Assembly: GCA_021797365.1 (NCBI GenBank)
Contig: JAJZZU010000036.1
Coordinates: 1-13,074, forward strand
Direction: 5' to 3'
DNA length: 13,074 nt
From: Pseudomonadota bacterium
Lineage (GTDB): Bacteria; Pseudomonadota; Gammaproteobacteria; Acidiferrobacterales; Acidiferrobacteraceae
The position numbers and the translations under genes are program-made. Positions 1-5,695 of the stretch are shown one piece after another (within the stretch, counting starts at the first letter, position 1; each line of letters begins with the position of its first letter). The notes beneath the pieces are model-generated. The model saw only the letters and a list, made by a program, of their open reading frames with translations. It did no database searches and was not told where the DNA came from.

Positions 1-621
1 GCCCATCTCGCGCACACCGTTGAACAGACTGTCAGGCCCTGGGGGGCCGATGAACTCGTTGTAATCTATGCTAAGAGTAGCAGGCGAGTAATTGATCCAG
101 GGCAGGATGCCGGCCGCCGCCAAGCCTTCCTCGGCGAACGGGATCAGCATCTGCCCCACCTCGACGTGGACGCCGGGTATGTAGTTCAAGGTCACGTTGG
201 CGTCGAGTACGCGTGCCCGCGCCCCGGTCCCTGCATTACTGCCGGTCACGCCCGGGTAATAGGCATTTGGATTAGCGGCATTGTTGGCAAACTCCGCCAG
301 AAAGAAGTAATCGATGTTGGGTCCTATGGACCCGCGGATGCCGGGACGAACACGGTAGAATTTAAACTGTGAGTAGCCGTTCACCGTCCCGTTAGCATTG
401 CTGGTCTGCGCATAGGCATATCCCGGCTGAATCACCCCAAACAGCAAGGCGCTCGGCTTCTGTTGGGGCTTTTCCGTGCCATAGACCATGGTCCAGGCCG
501 GCATGGGCTTTTCGTTCATCGAAGGCAGCAAGCCCGCGAACGCGACCGCCGAGGTCGTCAACATCGCCCCCGCCCCCAAGGCCCGCGCCAACCAAGTGCG
601 CTTCTTATTCGGCTTCTTCAT
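1..621 (-). CDS. Outer-membrane porin (phosphate-selective porin O/P-like), 3' end cut by window edge
   Basis: Open frame of 207 codons running off the left edge, starting at ATG 621 behind GGAGGA at 628-633. Residues 1-29 form a Sec signal peptide: a KKPNKKR basic start, a hydrophobic core, and an Ala-x-Ala-type end (VAFA). The mature part alternates aromatic and polar residues as in beta-strands. It holds stretches typical of OprO/OprP-like 16-strand porins, such as RPGIRGSIGPNIDYFF near residue 95 and RVLDANVTLNYIPGVHVEVGQ near residue 145, followed by a PFAEEGL turn. Such porins form outer-membrane channels for anions or small solutes. The substrate cannot be told from half a protein. It follows the lipoprotein gene by 71 bp on the same strand with no terminator between them, so the two are probably co-transcribed. 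Another outer-membrane barrel family is possible. Confidence 0.8.
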   Translation of the reverse strand, partial: MKKPNKKRTWLARALGAGAMLTTSAVAFAGLLPSMNEKPMPAWTMVYGTEKPQQKPSALLFGVIQPGYAYAQTSNANGTVNGYSQFKFYRVRPGIRGSIGPNIDYFFLAEFANNAANPNAYYPGVTGSNAGTGARARVLDANVTLNYIPGVHVEVGQMLIPFAEEGLAAAGILPWINYSPATLSIDYNEFIGPPGPDSLFNGVREMG

Positions 622-692
622 TACGTCTCCTCCGGTTTCTTTATGGTTATTGCCATATCACCACTTCAGAAATTCTCAGCCGCCCACCTCCC

Positions 693-947
693 TCAAGAAC
701 CCTTCGATGCCCCGCAGGCATTGGCCATCGACCCCTTCTTCGTGCCGGACGTGTGGTGCCCTCCGCTCCCCGCCATACCGCTTGTCGATTTCGAAGTCGC
801 ACCGCTGGCGGGTGCCGTACTCGGGGCCGCACTCGTTGTACCTGCGGAAGGACTCGGGGTTGCGGCCTTGTGATGGCACGCCGTGAGCGTCAGCAGGCTT
901 GCCGCCATTGCCGCTGACATAAGCAGACGTCTTACGAGCGCATTCAT
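693..947 (-). CDS. Small exported lipoprotein with NACG tail
   Basis: 84-residue protein. ATG 947 is chosen over ATG 951 (another frame) because GGAGG at 954-958 lies 6 nt from 947 and only 2 nt from 951, and because this frame gives a clean lipoprotein. Residues 1-23 are a signal peptide ending in the lipobox L-T-A-C, with Cys24 as the predicted lipidated residue. The mature chain is a low-complexity Ser/Thr/Ala/Pro/Gly linker with His pairs (HH at 25-26 and again near residue 64). It ends in KKGSMANACGASKGS with a single Cys78. No known domain is recognisable. The SM-x-NACG-S-like tail matches the repeat unit of the exported peptide at 5364-5567, which has SMKNACGS. It probably sits in a membrane leaflet facing the periplasm. 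The role is unknown; metal or thiol binding by His and Cys is a guess. It precedes the porin in a likely operon. Confidence 0.75.
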   Translation of the reverse strand: MNALVRRLLMSAAMAASLLTLTACHHKAATPSPSAGTTSAAPSTAPASGATSKSTSGMAGSGGHHTSGTKKGSMANACGASKGS

Positions 948-961
948 TCATATCCTCCGTT

Positions 962-1019
962 CCTGATTTTCAGGCTATTCTTATATTTTATATTTCTTAT
1001 TTCGTACTATTTTTATCAA
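962..1019 (-). promoter_or_regulatory. AT-rich leader/promoter region of lipoprotein-porin operon
   Basis: This stretch is almost pure A/T within GC-rich DNA, immediately upstream of the lipoprotein ribosome binding site. On the minus strand it has TTGATA (1014-1019) as a possible -35 and TATAAA/TATAAG-like runs below it. The best -10 spacing is not ideal (21 bp to TATAAA), so exact boxes are uncertain. A perfect small dyad, CCTGA-N3-TCAGG (962-974), lies just before the GGAGG and could form a leader hairpin. Confidence 0.5.
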
Positions 1020-1362
1020 CCCCATGGGCGCTATGGATTCTCACGACCTTGATTCCACTGACTCGGAATTTTCCATGGCCATTCGCGCCTTCTAGTGAGC
1101 TTGTACAACATGTGTCGGGTACGCGCAACCTCATTTGTCAAACATCCAGATGTGATCTTACGACAGCCAGTCCCTGGAGATGCGAGTCCCCATCCTGGGA
1201 TGTCATGTGAGCACATCGTCGAACGCGATACCAAAATCGTGACGATGCGGCTAAGCGCGCGCGAGGCCGCGTGTGCGCGCCGATTCCATCTGCCTGCCCT
1301 ATGCGCAAAGGACCGGCGACAACTTTTCCGAAAAATCTCCGCGAGCACACGCGCACCTGCGC
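1020..1362. other. Noncoding gap with a cluster of short dyads
   Basis: No convincing gene lies between the lipoprotein leader and the rhodanese stop. The region holds three perfect 5+2+5 dyads within 75 bp: ACATC-CA-GATGT (1142-1153), CATCC-TG-GGATG (1191-1202) and ATGTG-AG-CACAT (1205-1216). The 8-bp palindrome TTGTACAA lies at 1101-1108. Next to the rhodanese stop, a weak minus-strand stem (CGCG-N6-CGCG, 1340-1353) is followed by five T on that strand (1331-1335), a possible poor terminator. The purpose of the dyads is unknown. Confidence 0.4.
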
Positions 1363-2286
1363 CTAGTCGACGAAGCCGACCGAGACCGGGTCGCGATGGT
1401 GGTAGGCCCATTGGGTCATCGAACCATCGTAGAGACGGACATTCTTGTAACCGAGCTCCTGCGTGGCCACGAACCAGCCAATGCTCGCCCAGTGCCCGGT
1501 GTTGCAGTAGGTCACCACCGGGGCGTTGTGGTTCTCGGGGAGGCCCGCGACGCGCGCCAGGGCCTCGAGCTTGGCCTTGGGCAGTAGATTGCCATTGCGC
1601 CCGACCATCCAGGTGACGGGATAAGGGACGGCGCCTGGAATATGTCCATATCGCGCCACGAACGGGGCCTTGGTGAGACCGACGATCTGATGCATCGGAC
1701 GGTTGTCCACCAGTACCACGTGGGTATGGAGGTCGGCGCGCACCTGCTGCAACGTCGCGTAGATCTGCGGCTGAAAGTGGGCCACGAGATTGCCGTGCGC
1801 GTGGCGTGCGGTCTTCGTCAAGGCCCCATGGCTCTTCTGCCAGCCCTCGAAGCCGCCGTTCAGAAGCGCCTCGCTGTTGTGGCCGAGGACCTTCAGGGTC
1901 CAGAAGGCCCGGGTCTCACCCCCCAGGCCCAGGCCCATGGGCGTGGCGATGTCGTTGTAGACGACCACCTCGGAGTTGTTGTTGACGCCCACCGACCGGA
2001 GATAGGCCTGGATGACGGGGATCGGTGGGAGCATGCGGTTGACACCGCGGATCATCATGCGCCAATGGACGTAAGGGGCCGATATGGCCCCGGGGATGTG
2101 GCCAGCGGCATAGGCCTTGGGCGAGCGTAAGTCCAGGATCACGAGACGCTTGTCGTGCATATGGGTCTTCAGCCAGTGCGGGCTCACTATGGGGCCTGGC
2201 AGGGCCGCCAGGGCGGTTCCCGAAATCGCGCTTAGGCACAGCGCCGCCAACACATTACGATGCAGCACGGATATTTTTATCCCCAT
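1363..2286 (-). CDS. Exported tandem-domain rhodanese (thiosulfate/mercaptopyruvate sulfurtransferase family)
   Basis: 307 residues from ATG 2286. This start is preferred over ATG 2295 because the purine-rich GGGGGAG lies about 9 nt upstream of 2286 and directly abuts 2295. Residues 1-27 are a Sec signal peptide ending ALA, so the enzyme should be periplasmic. Two rhodanese domains follow. Domain 1 has DLRSPKAYAAGHIPGAI and lacks a catalytic Cys in its loop (YNDIATP). Domain 2 carries DNRPMHQ, YGHIPGAV and the active-site loop CNTGHWAS with Cys261. That layout, an inactive N-terminal and an active C-terminal domain, is normal for TST/SseA-type enzymes, which move a sulfane sulfur from thiosulfate or mercaptopyruvate to a thiophile. 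The usual CxxGxR loop has Trp in place of Arg here. Export suggests periplasmic thiosulfate or persulfide chemistry. A weak promoter fit is TTGCAG (2358-2363), 17 bp, TACGAG (2335-2340). The gene is divergent from the GST gene. Confidence 0.9.
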   Translation of the reverse strand: MGIKISVLHRNVLAALCLSAISGTALAALPGPIVSPHWLKTHMHDKRLVILDLRSPKAYAAGHIPGAISAPYVHWRMMIRGVNRMLPPIPVIQAYLRSVGVNNNSEVVVYNDIATPMGLGLGGETRAFWTLKVLGHNSEALLNGGFEGWQKSHGALTKTARHAHGNLVAHFQPQIYATLQQVRADLHTHVVLVDNRPMHQIVGLTKAPFVARYGHIPGAVPYPVTWMVGRNGNLLPKAKLEALARVAGLPENHNAPVVTYCNTGHWASIGWFVATQELGYKNVRLYDGSMTQWAYHHRDPVSVGFVD

Positions 2287-2658
2287 GACGTTCATCTCCC
2301 CCAGGGTGGTTCCGGATATGGTTGTCGTCGCGGACTCGTAGCAAGAGACGGACCATTCTGCAATGGCCTTGAATTGGCGTCGGTTTTTTGAGAATTGCGG
2401 GCGGGTCGTATCACCAGCATGGTGACCGTGGTCACCAATTTGGTGACCCTAGTCGATGATCAGGGCGATCTTTCTGCGAGCCGCCAAATCCCGTATTGTG
2501 CGTGTCGCCCCAGGGATCTCTTGTCCGCGACCGGAGCGACCCCCTAAGTGGTCCTTTGCGTAAACACATGAACGTATCATATTGCGAATGCAGGCCGGGG
2601 CGTGGCATCTTGGCGGGAATCGCCGACGAGGGGTTGCGCATGCCGAGGAAAACTTAAG
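2287..2658. other. 372-bp divergent intergenic region
   Basis: No gene is supported between the rhodanese start and the GST start. The region contains the tandem palindromic operator described separately (2409-2448), 123 bp from the rhodanese start and 210 bp from the GST start. On the plus side TTGCGT followed 16 bp later by CATATT, near 2555-2585, is a weak promoter candidate for GST. A minus-strand frame through 2449-2600 reads protein-like at its end (TIRDLAARRKIALIID), but it has no start signal and runs antisense through the GST gene. Confidence 0.5.
2409..2448. promoter_or_regulatory. Tandem palindromic operator, two 19-bp sites with 21-bp period
   Basis: Site 1 has arms TCACC (2411-2415) and GGTGA (2421-2425) around a 5-bp centre. 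Site 2 has perfect 7-bp arms GGTCACC (2430-2436) and GGTGACC (2442-2448) around AATTT. The two centres (2418 and 2439) are exactly 21 bp apart, two turns of B-DNA. The inner arms also make GGTGACC-GT-GGTCACC (2421-2436). This geometry fits two dimers of a transcription factor bound on one face of the helix. The factor is not identifiable from the window. Either or both of the divergent rhodanese and GST genes could be controlled. Confidence 0.65.
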
Positions 2659-3333
2659 ATGACCGATGCCAACGGGCCCTCGGAACATTGCCTGATCCTG
2701 TTCTATGCCGCCGGCGCGAGCTCCCTGGCACCCCATATCCTGCTTCGCGAGGCCGGTCTGCCGTTTACGCTGGAGCGAGTCGACCTTGGCGCGAAGCGCT
2801 GGCGGAACGGCGATTATCGAGAGATCACACCCAAGGCCTACGTCCCGGCCCTGAGACTCGAGGACGGCGATATTCTCACCGAGTGCGCGGTGATCCTGAG
2901 CTATATCGCGGACCAGGCGCCGGGGCAGGGGCTCATGCCCCTTGCGGGATCGCGTGCCCGATACCATGCCTGTGCGTGGCTCAATTTTCTGGCAACCGAG
3001 GTCCACGGCAACTTCATAACTCCGGAACGTCACGGGGGAGTGGCCGCCAACTTCCTCGCCAACACCGAGGAGGGTCAGGCGGCGACCCGCGCGCTCGTGG
3101 CGCCGCGCCTGGAATATATCGACCGCATGCTGGACGGGCGCCGGTTCCTGACCGGCGAGTCGTTGGCGGCGCCCGACGCCTATCTCTTCGTTATGCTCAC
3201 CTGGGCCCTGCGCATCCGACTCGATCTCGCACCCTGGGTGCGGTTCGCGGATTATTTTACGCGCATCGCCGCCCGCCCGGCGGTGATCGCCGCTCGCGAG
3301 ATTGAGGGGCCGCCGCACGCGCTCAGGTCCTAA
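2659..3333 (+). CDS. Glutathione S-transferase, beta-class-like
   Basis: 224 residues from ATG 2659, behind GAGGAA (2645-2650) with 8-nt spacing. An in-frame ATG at 2602 would add 19 uncharacteristic residues and has no clear ribosome site. The N-terminal thioredoxin-like domain has LFYAAGASSLAPHI (residues 14-27), YVPAL with the cis-Pro that positions glutathione, and DGDILTECAVIL for gamma-glutamyl binding. The all-helical domain has WLNFLATEVHGNF, with the conserved beta-class His, and ends in a typical GESLAAPDAYLF N-cap segment. The family conjugates or reduces electrophiles and disulfides with glutathione in the cytoplasm. Oddly, the beta-class active-site Cys of the GACSLA motif is Ser21 here (GASSLA), so mixed-disulfide chemistry through that residue is lost. 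The EamA permease gene follows on the same strand. Confidence 0.9.
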   Translation: MTDANGPSEHCLILFYAAGASSLAPHILLREAGLPFTLERVDLGAKRWRNGDYREITPKAYVPALRLEDGDILTECAVILSYIADQAPGQGLMPLAGSRARYHACAWLNFLATEVHGNFITPERHGGVAANFLANTEEGQAATRALVAPRLEYIDRMLDGRRFLTGESLAAPDAYLFVMLTWALRIRLDLAPWVRFADYFTRIAARPAVIAAREIEGPPHALRS

Positions 3334-3443
3334 CCCGCCTGTGCGCGCAAGATCGGTTACAGCGGCCTGCGCAAACCTGTTGAGAATTCTCCATGCCGGG
3401 CGGTGGTCTTTGGCGCTATGATCGCGGTTTTGCGGGGACCCGC

Positions 3444-4340
3444 ATGGACTTGAAGCAGAATCTCCCCGTGGCGGGCGCCACGCTCCTGGTGTTGGTCGGC
3501 ATGGCGGCCAATAGTCTTCTGGCGCGCGCCGCGCTCGCCGGCCATCTGATCGGGCCCACGCTCTTTACACTCCTGCGGCTGGCCGGCGGCGCGGCCCTGC
3601 TCGCGGTCTTGTCGGCGATCCGTCGCGTCCCGCTCCGGCGTCCGCAGGCGAATGTGTTGTGGCTGTTCCTCTACGCCGCCGCGTTCTCCTACACCTACGT
3701 CGTGCTGGGCGCCGCCATGGGTGCCCTGCTGCTCTTTTTCGCGGTGCAACTCACCATGTTCGTGGGCGCCGTGATCGGGGGCGAGCGGCCCACCACGGCG
3801 CACGTGCTCGGCGGCGTCCTGGCGCTCGCCGGGCTCTATATTCTGGTGGCCTTGCAACTCCATCGGCCGGCGCCCTGGGCGGTCGTGGGTATGCTCGCCG
3901 CGGGCCTCGGCTGGGGCCTCTATTCCATAGGCGGGCGCGGCGTCCGCGATCCTCTGGCGCACACCACGGTCAATTTCCTCTATGCCGCCTTACTGGGGGT
4001 CGGTCTTGCGCTTTTGCGTCTCGGTTGGCAGGTCGGGCCGCGGTCTGCACCGCACTGGACGGGCGTACTCGAGGCACTGGTCTCGGGGGCCGTGACCTCG
4101 GCGCCCGTCTACCTGCTCTGGTACGCGCTACTGCCCCGACTGCGCACCGTGTTCGCAGCCACGGTGCAACTTGCGGTCCCGGTGATTGTCGCCATAGGGG
4201 GTTGGGCGTTTTTGGGAGAACCGATAACCACGCGACTGGCGATCGCCGGCGCCCTGGTCCTTGCGGGGGTGGGCCTTACGATGCGCCGCACCGGGCGCCA
4301 GCCGCCACACCCCCCGACTCGGGCCCCCGGGACACGGTGA
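3444..4340 (+). CDS. EamA/DMT-family membrane permease
   Basis: 298 residues from ATG 3444 (MDLKQNLPVAG), where GGGG lies about 6 nt upstream. An in-frame ATG at 3393 would prepend 17 polar residues and is less likely, though the start remains uncertain. The protein is nearly all hydrophobic, with about ten transmembrane segments in two repeats, as in drug/metabolite transporters. The first helix has ANSLLARAAL and the fourth and fifth carry Gly/Ala-rich stretches. The end of the second repeat shows the hallmark FLGEPITTRLAIAGALVLAGVGLTM. The C-terminus is a Pro/Arg-rich cytoplasmic tail. Family members export amino acids, metabolites or drugs across the inner membrane, and the substrate cannot be predicted here. 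It lies about 110 bp after the GST gene and may be transcribed with it. Confidence 0.88.
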   Translation: MDLKQNLPVAGATLLVLVGMAANSLLARAALAGHLIGPTLFTLLRLAGGAALLAVLSAIRRVPLRRPQANVLWLFLYAAAFSYTYVVLGAAMGALLLFFAVQLTMFVGAVIGGERPTTAHVLGGVLALAGLYILVALQLHRPAPWAVVGMLAAGLGWGLYSIGGRGVRDPLAHTTVNFLYAALLGVGLALLRLGWQVGPRSAPHWTGVLEALVSGAVTSAPVYLLWYALLPRLRTVFAATVQLAVPVIVAIGGWAFLGEPITTRLAIAGALVLAGVGLTMRRTGRQPPHPPTRAPGTR

Positions 4341-4568
4341 TCGCCCGAGGGCGCTCCCACCAAACACCCCACGACCATCGCAAGATCGCTGTAAGATTCG
4401 CCGCGACCTGAGCGACAAAGTAATCGACACATCCTTTCGGGATGGCGGGTTGCTTCGCCCAGGGACGGGCACTTGATCGCAAACCGTCCGGCGAAGGAAA
4501 TGTCCGCGACGACCGGCCACCGGCAGCGCCTGGGGCCATACACGGTTTTGCCTATCAGGAGACCCCGC

Positions 4569-5099
4569 ATGCCGAATCGCGTCACCCCCTACGAACGGCG
4601 CCACGCGCTACGGCGTCCTGGCTCCATCCTCATCGGGCTTTTACTGACTGCCGCCGCGTTTTCGGCCCAGGCCGCCATGGGCTACCCGGGCACGCACACG
4701 GACACGACACGCTACCGCTATCCCGTGCTCCTGCAACGGCTCATCGCCGCGGTCAAGGCCCACCACATGGTCGTCGTAGCCCGGGTGAGCGCCAGTCGCG
4801 GGGCGGCAGTCCGGGGGATCAAGATCCCGGGGAACGCCGTCGTCATGGTGTTTCGTAACGATTTCGCCGTGACCATGCTCAAAGACAGCGTATCCGCCGG
4901 TATCGAGGCACCACTCAGGATCTATGTCACGGCCAATCGTCATGGCACCGCCGACCTCACCTATCGCACGCCGAGCGCGGTCTTCGCCCCTTACCACAAT
5001 CCCGCGCTGAACCGCCTGGCGCGCACACTGGATCCCATCCTCGCGGCCATCGTGCGTTCAGCGGCCGGGCCGGGGGCCAGACCCGGCCACCTCTCCTGA
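4569..5099 (+). CDS. Exported DUF302-domain protein
   Basis: 176 residues from ATG 4569 behind AGGAGA (7-nt spacing). The in-frame ATG at 4473 would bury the signal peptide. A basic n-region (YERRHALRR) leads into a hydrophobic segment ending in AQA near residue 35, so the protein is predicted to be secreted to the periplasm. The mature part matches the DUF302 (TT1751-like) fold: LLQRLIAAVKAHHMVVVARVSA, then a GNAVVMVFRNDFAVTML segment aligned with the family's FGNP-type strand, then APLRIYVTANRHGTADLTYRTP corresponding to the LP-rv-V-y-G-v-Y core. The biochemical function of DUF302 is not established. The 228 bp upstream hold no gene, only a short CATCC-N5-GGATG stem at 4430-4444. A 264-bp gap separates it from the next gene, the exported Cys peptide. 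Confidence 0.85.
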   Translation: MPNRVTPYERRHALRRPGSILIGLLLTAAAFSAQAAMGYPGTHTDTTRYRYPVLLQRLIAAVKAHHMVVVARVSASRGAAVRGIKIPGNAVVMVFRNDFAVTMLKDSVSAGIEAPLRIYVTANRHGTADLTYRTPSAVFAPYHNPALNRLARTLDPILAAIVRSAAGPGARPGHLS

Positions 5100-5311
5100 C
5101 AATCGCCATGCGCCGGTCGGTGTTCAACCACTCCTGGGTAAGAGCCCGGATGGGGTGTAAGATCGGGCCATGGCGCGCGACTAAGCACGAGGTCCCTCAC
5201 CTTGCACGGGGACTGCCGTGCCCAGGCGGCCAGGAAGACCCGGGGCATGGCCCTCACGATAACAAGGGCCGCGATACTAAGGGCCTAGGCGAAGGGACGC
5301 GCCGCATCATG

Positions 5312-5325
5312 CTGTCCGGGGACAG
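5312..5325. promoter_or_regulatory. Perfect 14-bp dyad upstream of the Cys-peptide gene
   Basis: CTGTCC-GG-GGACAG is a perfect inverted repeat ending 38 bp before the peptide start codon, in the place expected for an operator or a 5' leader stem. The same gap also has the stem GCACGG-N6-CCGTGC at 5204-5221. No convincing -35/-10 pair was found. It resembles a LexA box only superficially, since the spacing between CTGT and ACAG is 6 rather than 8. Confidence 0.4.
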
Positions 5326-5363
5326 TGTTGTCATCACCACTAGCACTCATAAAGGAGTTTCTG

Positions 5364-5567
5364 ATGAAGATAGCGACCTATGCACTGCATACCGCGATGG
5401 CCCTGGCTGCAACCGTGGCCCTCACGACGGCGCAGGCGAGCATGAAAAACGCCTGCGGCTCCCAAGGACAAATGATGAAGAAATCCGGCTGCGGCTCCAA
5501 AGGCGGCACCATGAAGAGCTCCTATAGCTCCAAAAAAGGTAAAATGAAGAACGCCTGCGGTTCCTAA
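5364..5567 (+). CDS. Exported repeat peptide with three Cys-Gly-Ser motifs
   Basis: 67-residue protein from ATG 5364 with a strong AAAGGAG and 6-7 nt spacing; upstream in-frame Met codons lack such a site. Residues 1-25 are a Sec signal peptide ending A-Q-A. The 42-residue mature chain is four tandem units, each starting Met-Lys: MKNACGSQGQM (27-37), MKKSGCGSKGGT (38-49), MKSSYSSKKGK (50-60) and MKNACGS (61-67). Cys31, Cys43 and Cys65 each sit in a CGS motif, and in unit 3 Tyr54 takes the Cys place. The chain is very basic, rich in Gly and Ser, and has no hydrophobic core, so it is unlikely to fold without a ligand, modification or partner. The family is not recognised. Metal binding, or modification of the CGS sites as in ribosomally made metallophores, is a hypothesis. 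Strong ribosome site and terminator suggest high expression. Confidence 0.85.
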   Translation: MKIATYALHTAMALAATVALTTAQASMKNACGSQGQMMKKSGCGSKGGTMKSSYSSKKGKMKNACGS

Positions 5568-5568
5568 G
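5442..5568 (+). repeat. Near-identical 25-bp direct repeats within the peptide gene
   Basis: Positions 5442-5466 and 5544-5568 differ at only three positions and encode the first and last MKNACGS units. They are 102 bp (34 codons) apart. The differences visible in the coding part are synonymous, consistent with recent internal duplication or selection on the peptide. Confidence 0.75.
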
Positions 5569-5581
5569 GTCGTAACCGGCA

Positions 5582-5597
5582 CCCGTGGCCGCACGGG
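5582..5597 (+). other. RNA hairpin just after the Cys-peptide stop
   Basis: CCCGTG-GCCG-CACGGG forms a perfect 6-bp stem with a 4-nt loop, 14 nt after the stop codon. It has no T-run of its own and precedes the real terminator, so it may stabilise the 3' end of the short messenger. Confidence 0.45.
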
Positions 5598-5612
5598 GCC
5601 CTGGCCGCACTT

Positions 5613-5649
5613 CCCCTCGCTCCCGTCCTTCGGGGCGGGCGGGGTTTTT
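5613..5649 (+). terminator. Rho-independent terminator of the Cys-peptide gene
   Basis: The stem CCCGTCC (5622-5628) and GGGCGGG (5633-5639) closes a TTCG tetraloop with one G-T wobble. A CCCC/GGGG extension (5613-5616 with 5641-5644) sits below it and five T follow at 5645-5649. This separates the peptide gene from the downstream cytochrome gene. Confidence 0.85.
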
Positions 5650-5674
5650 CCCTGCTTTAATCGACAAGAGGCTT

Positions 5675-5690
5675 ACCCGCTTTAGCGGGT
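5675..5690 (+). other. Hairpin directly upstream of the cytochrome start
   Basis: ACCCGC-TTTA-GCGGGT is a perfect 6-bp stem ending 5 nt before the candidate GTG start at 5696. If that start is used, the stem covers the usual ribosome-binding position and could control translation. Alternatively it lies in the untranslated leader of a start at GTG 5720. Confidence 0.45.
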
Positions 5691-5695
5691 TGAGA

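Noticed and set aside
2449..3318. Long minus-strand open frame antisense to GST, ending in a protein-like TIRDLAARRKIALIID stretch
   Set aside because: It has no start signal, and its opposite strand is a clear GST gene. The protein-like ending is probably coincidence in GC-rich DNA.
3357..3962. Minus-strand open frame opposite the EamA permease
   Set aside because: Its His/Glu/Gln/Arg-rich composition is the typical reverse shadow of a hydrophobic membrane-protein gene.
4430..4444. CATCC-N5-GGATG stem as a terminator after the EamA gene
   Set aside because: Only five base pairs, 90 bp after the stop codon, and no T-run.
5312..5325. LexA/SOS box reading of CTGT...ACAG
   Set aside because: The spacing between CTGT and ACAG is 6 bp, while the enterobacterial box needs 8.
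5585..5695. N-terminal extension of the cytochrome from GTG 5585
   Set aside because: It would include the intrinsic terminator at 5613-5649 and put a non-signal segment ahead of the signal peptide.
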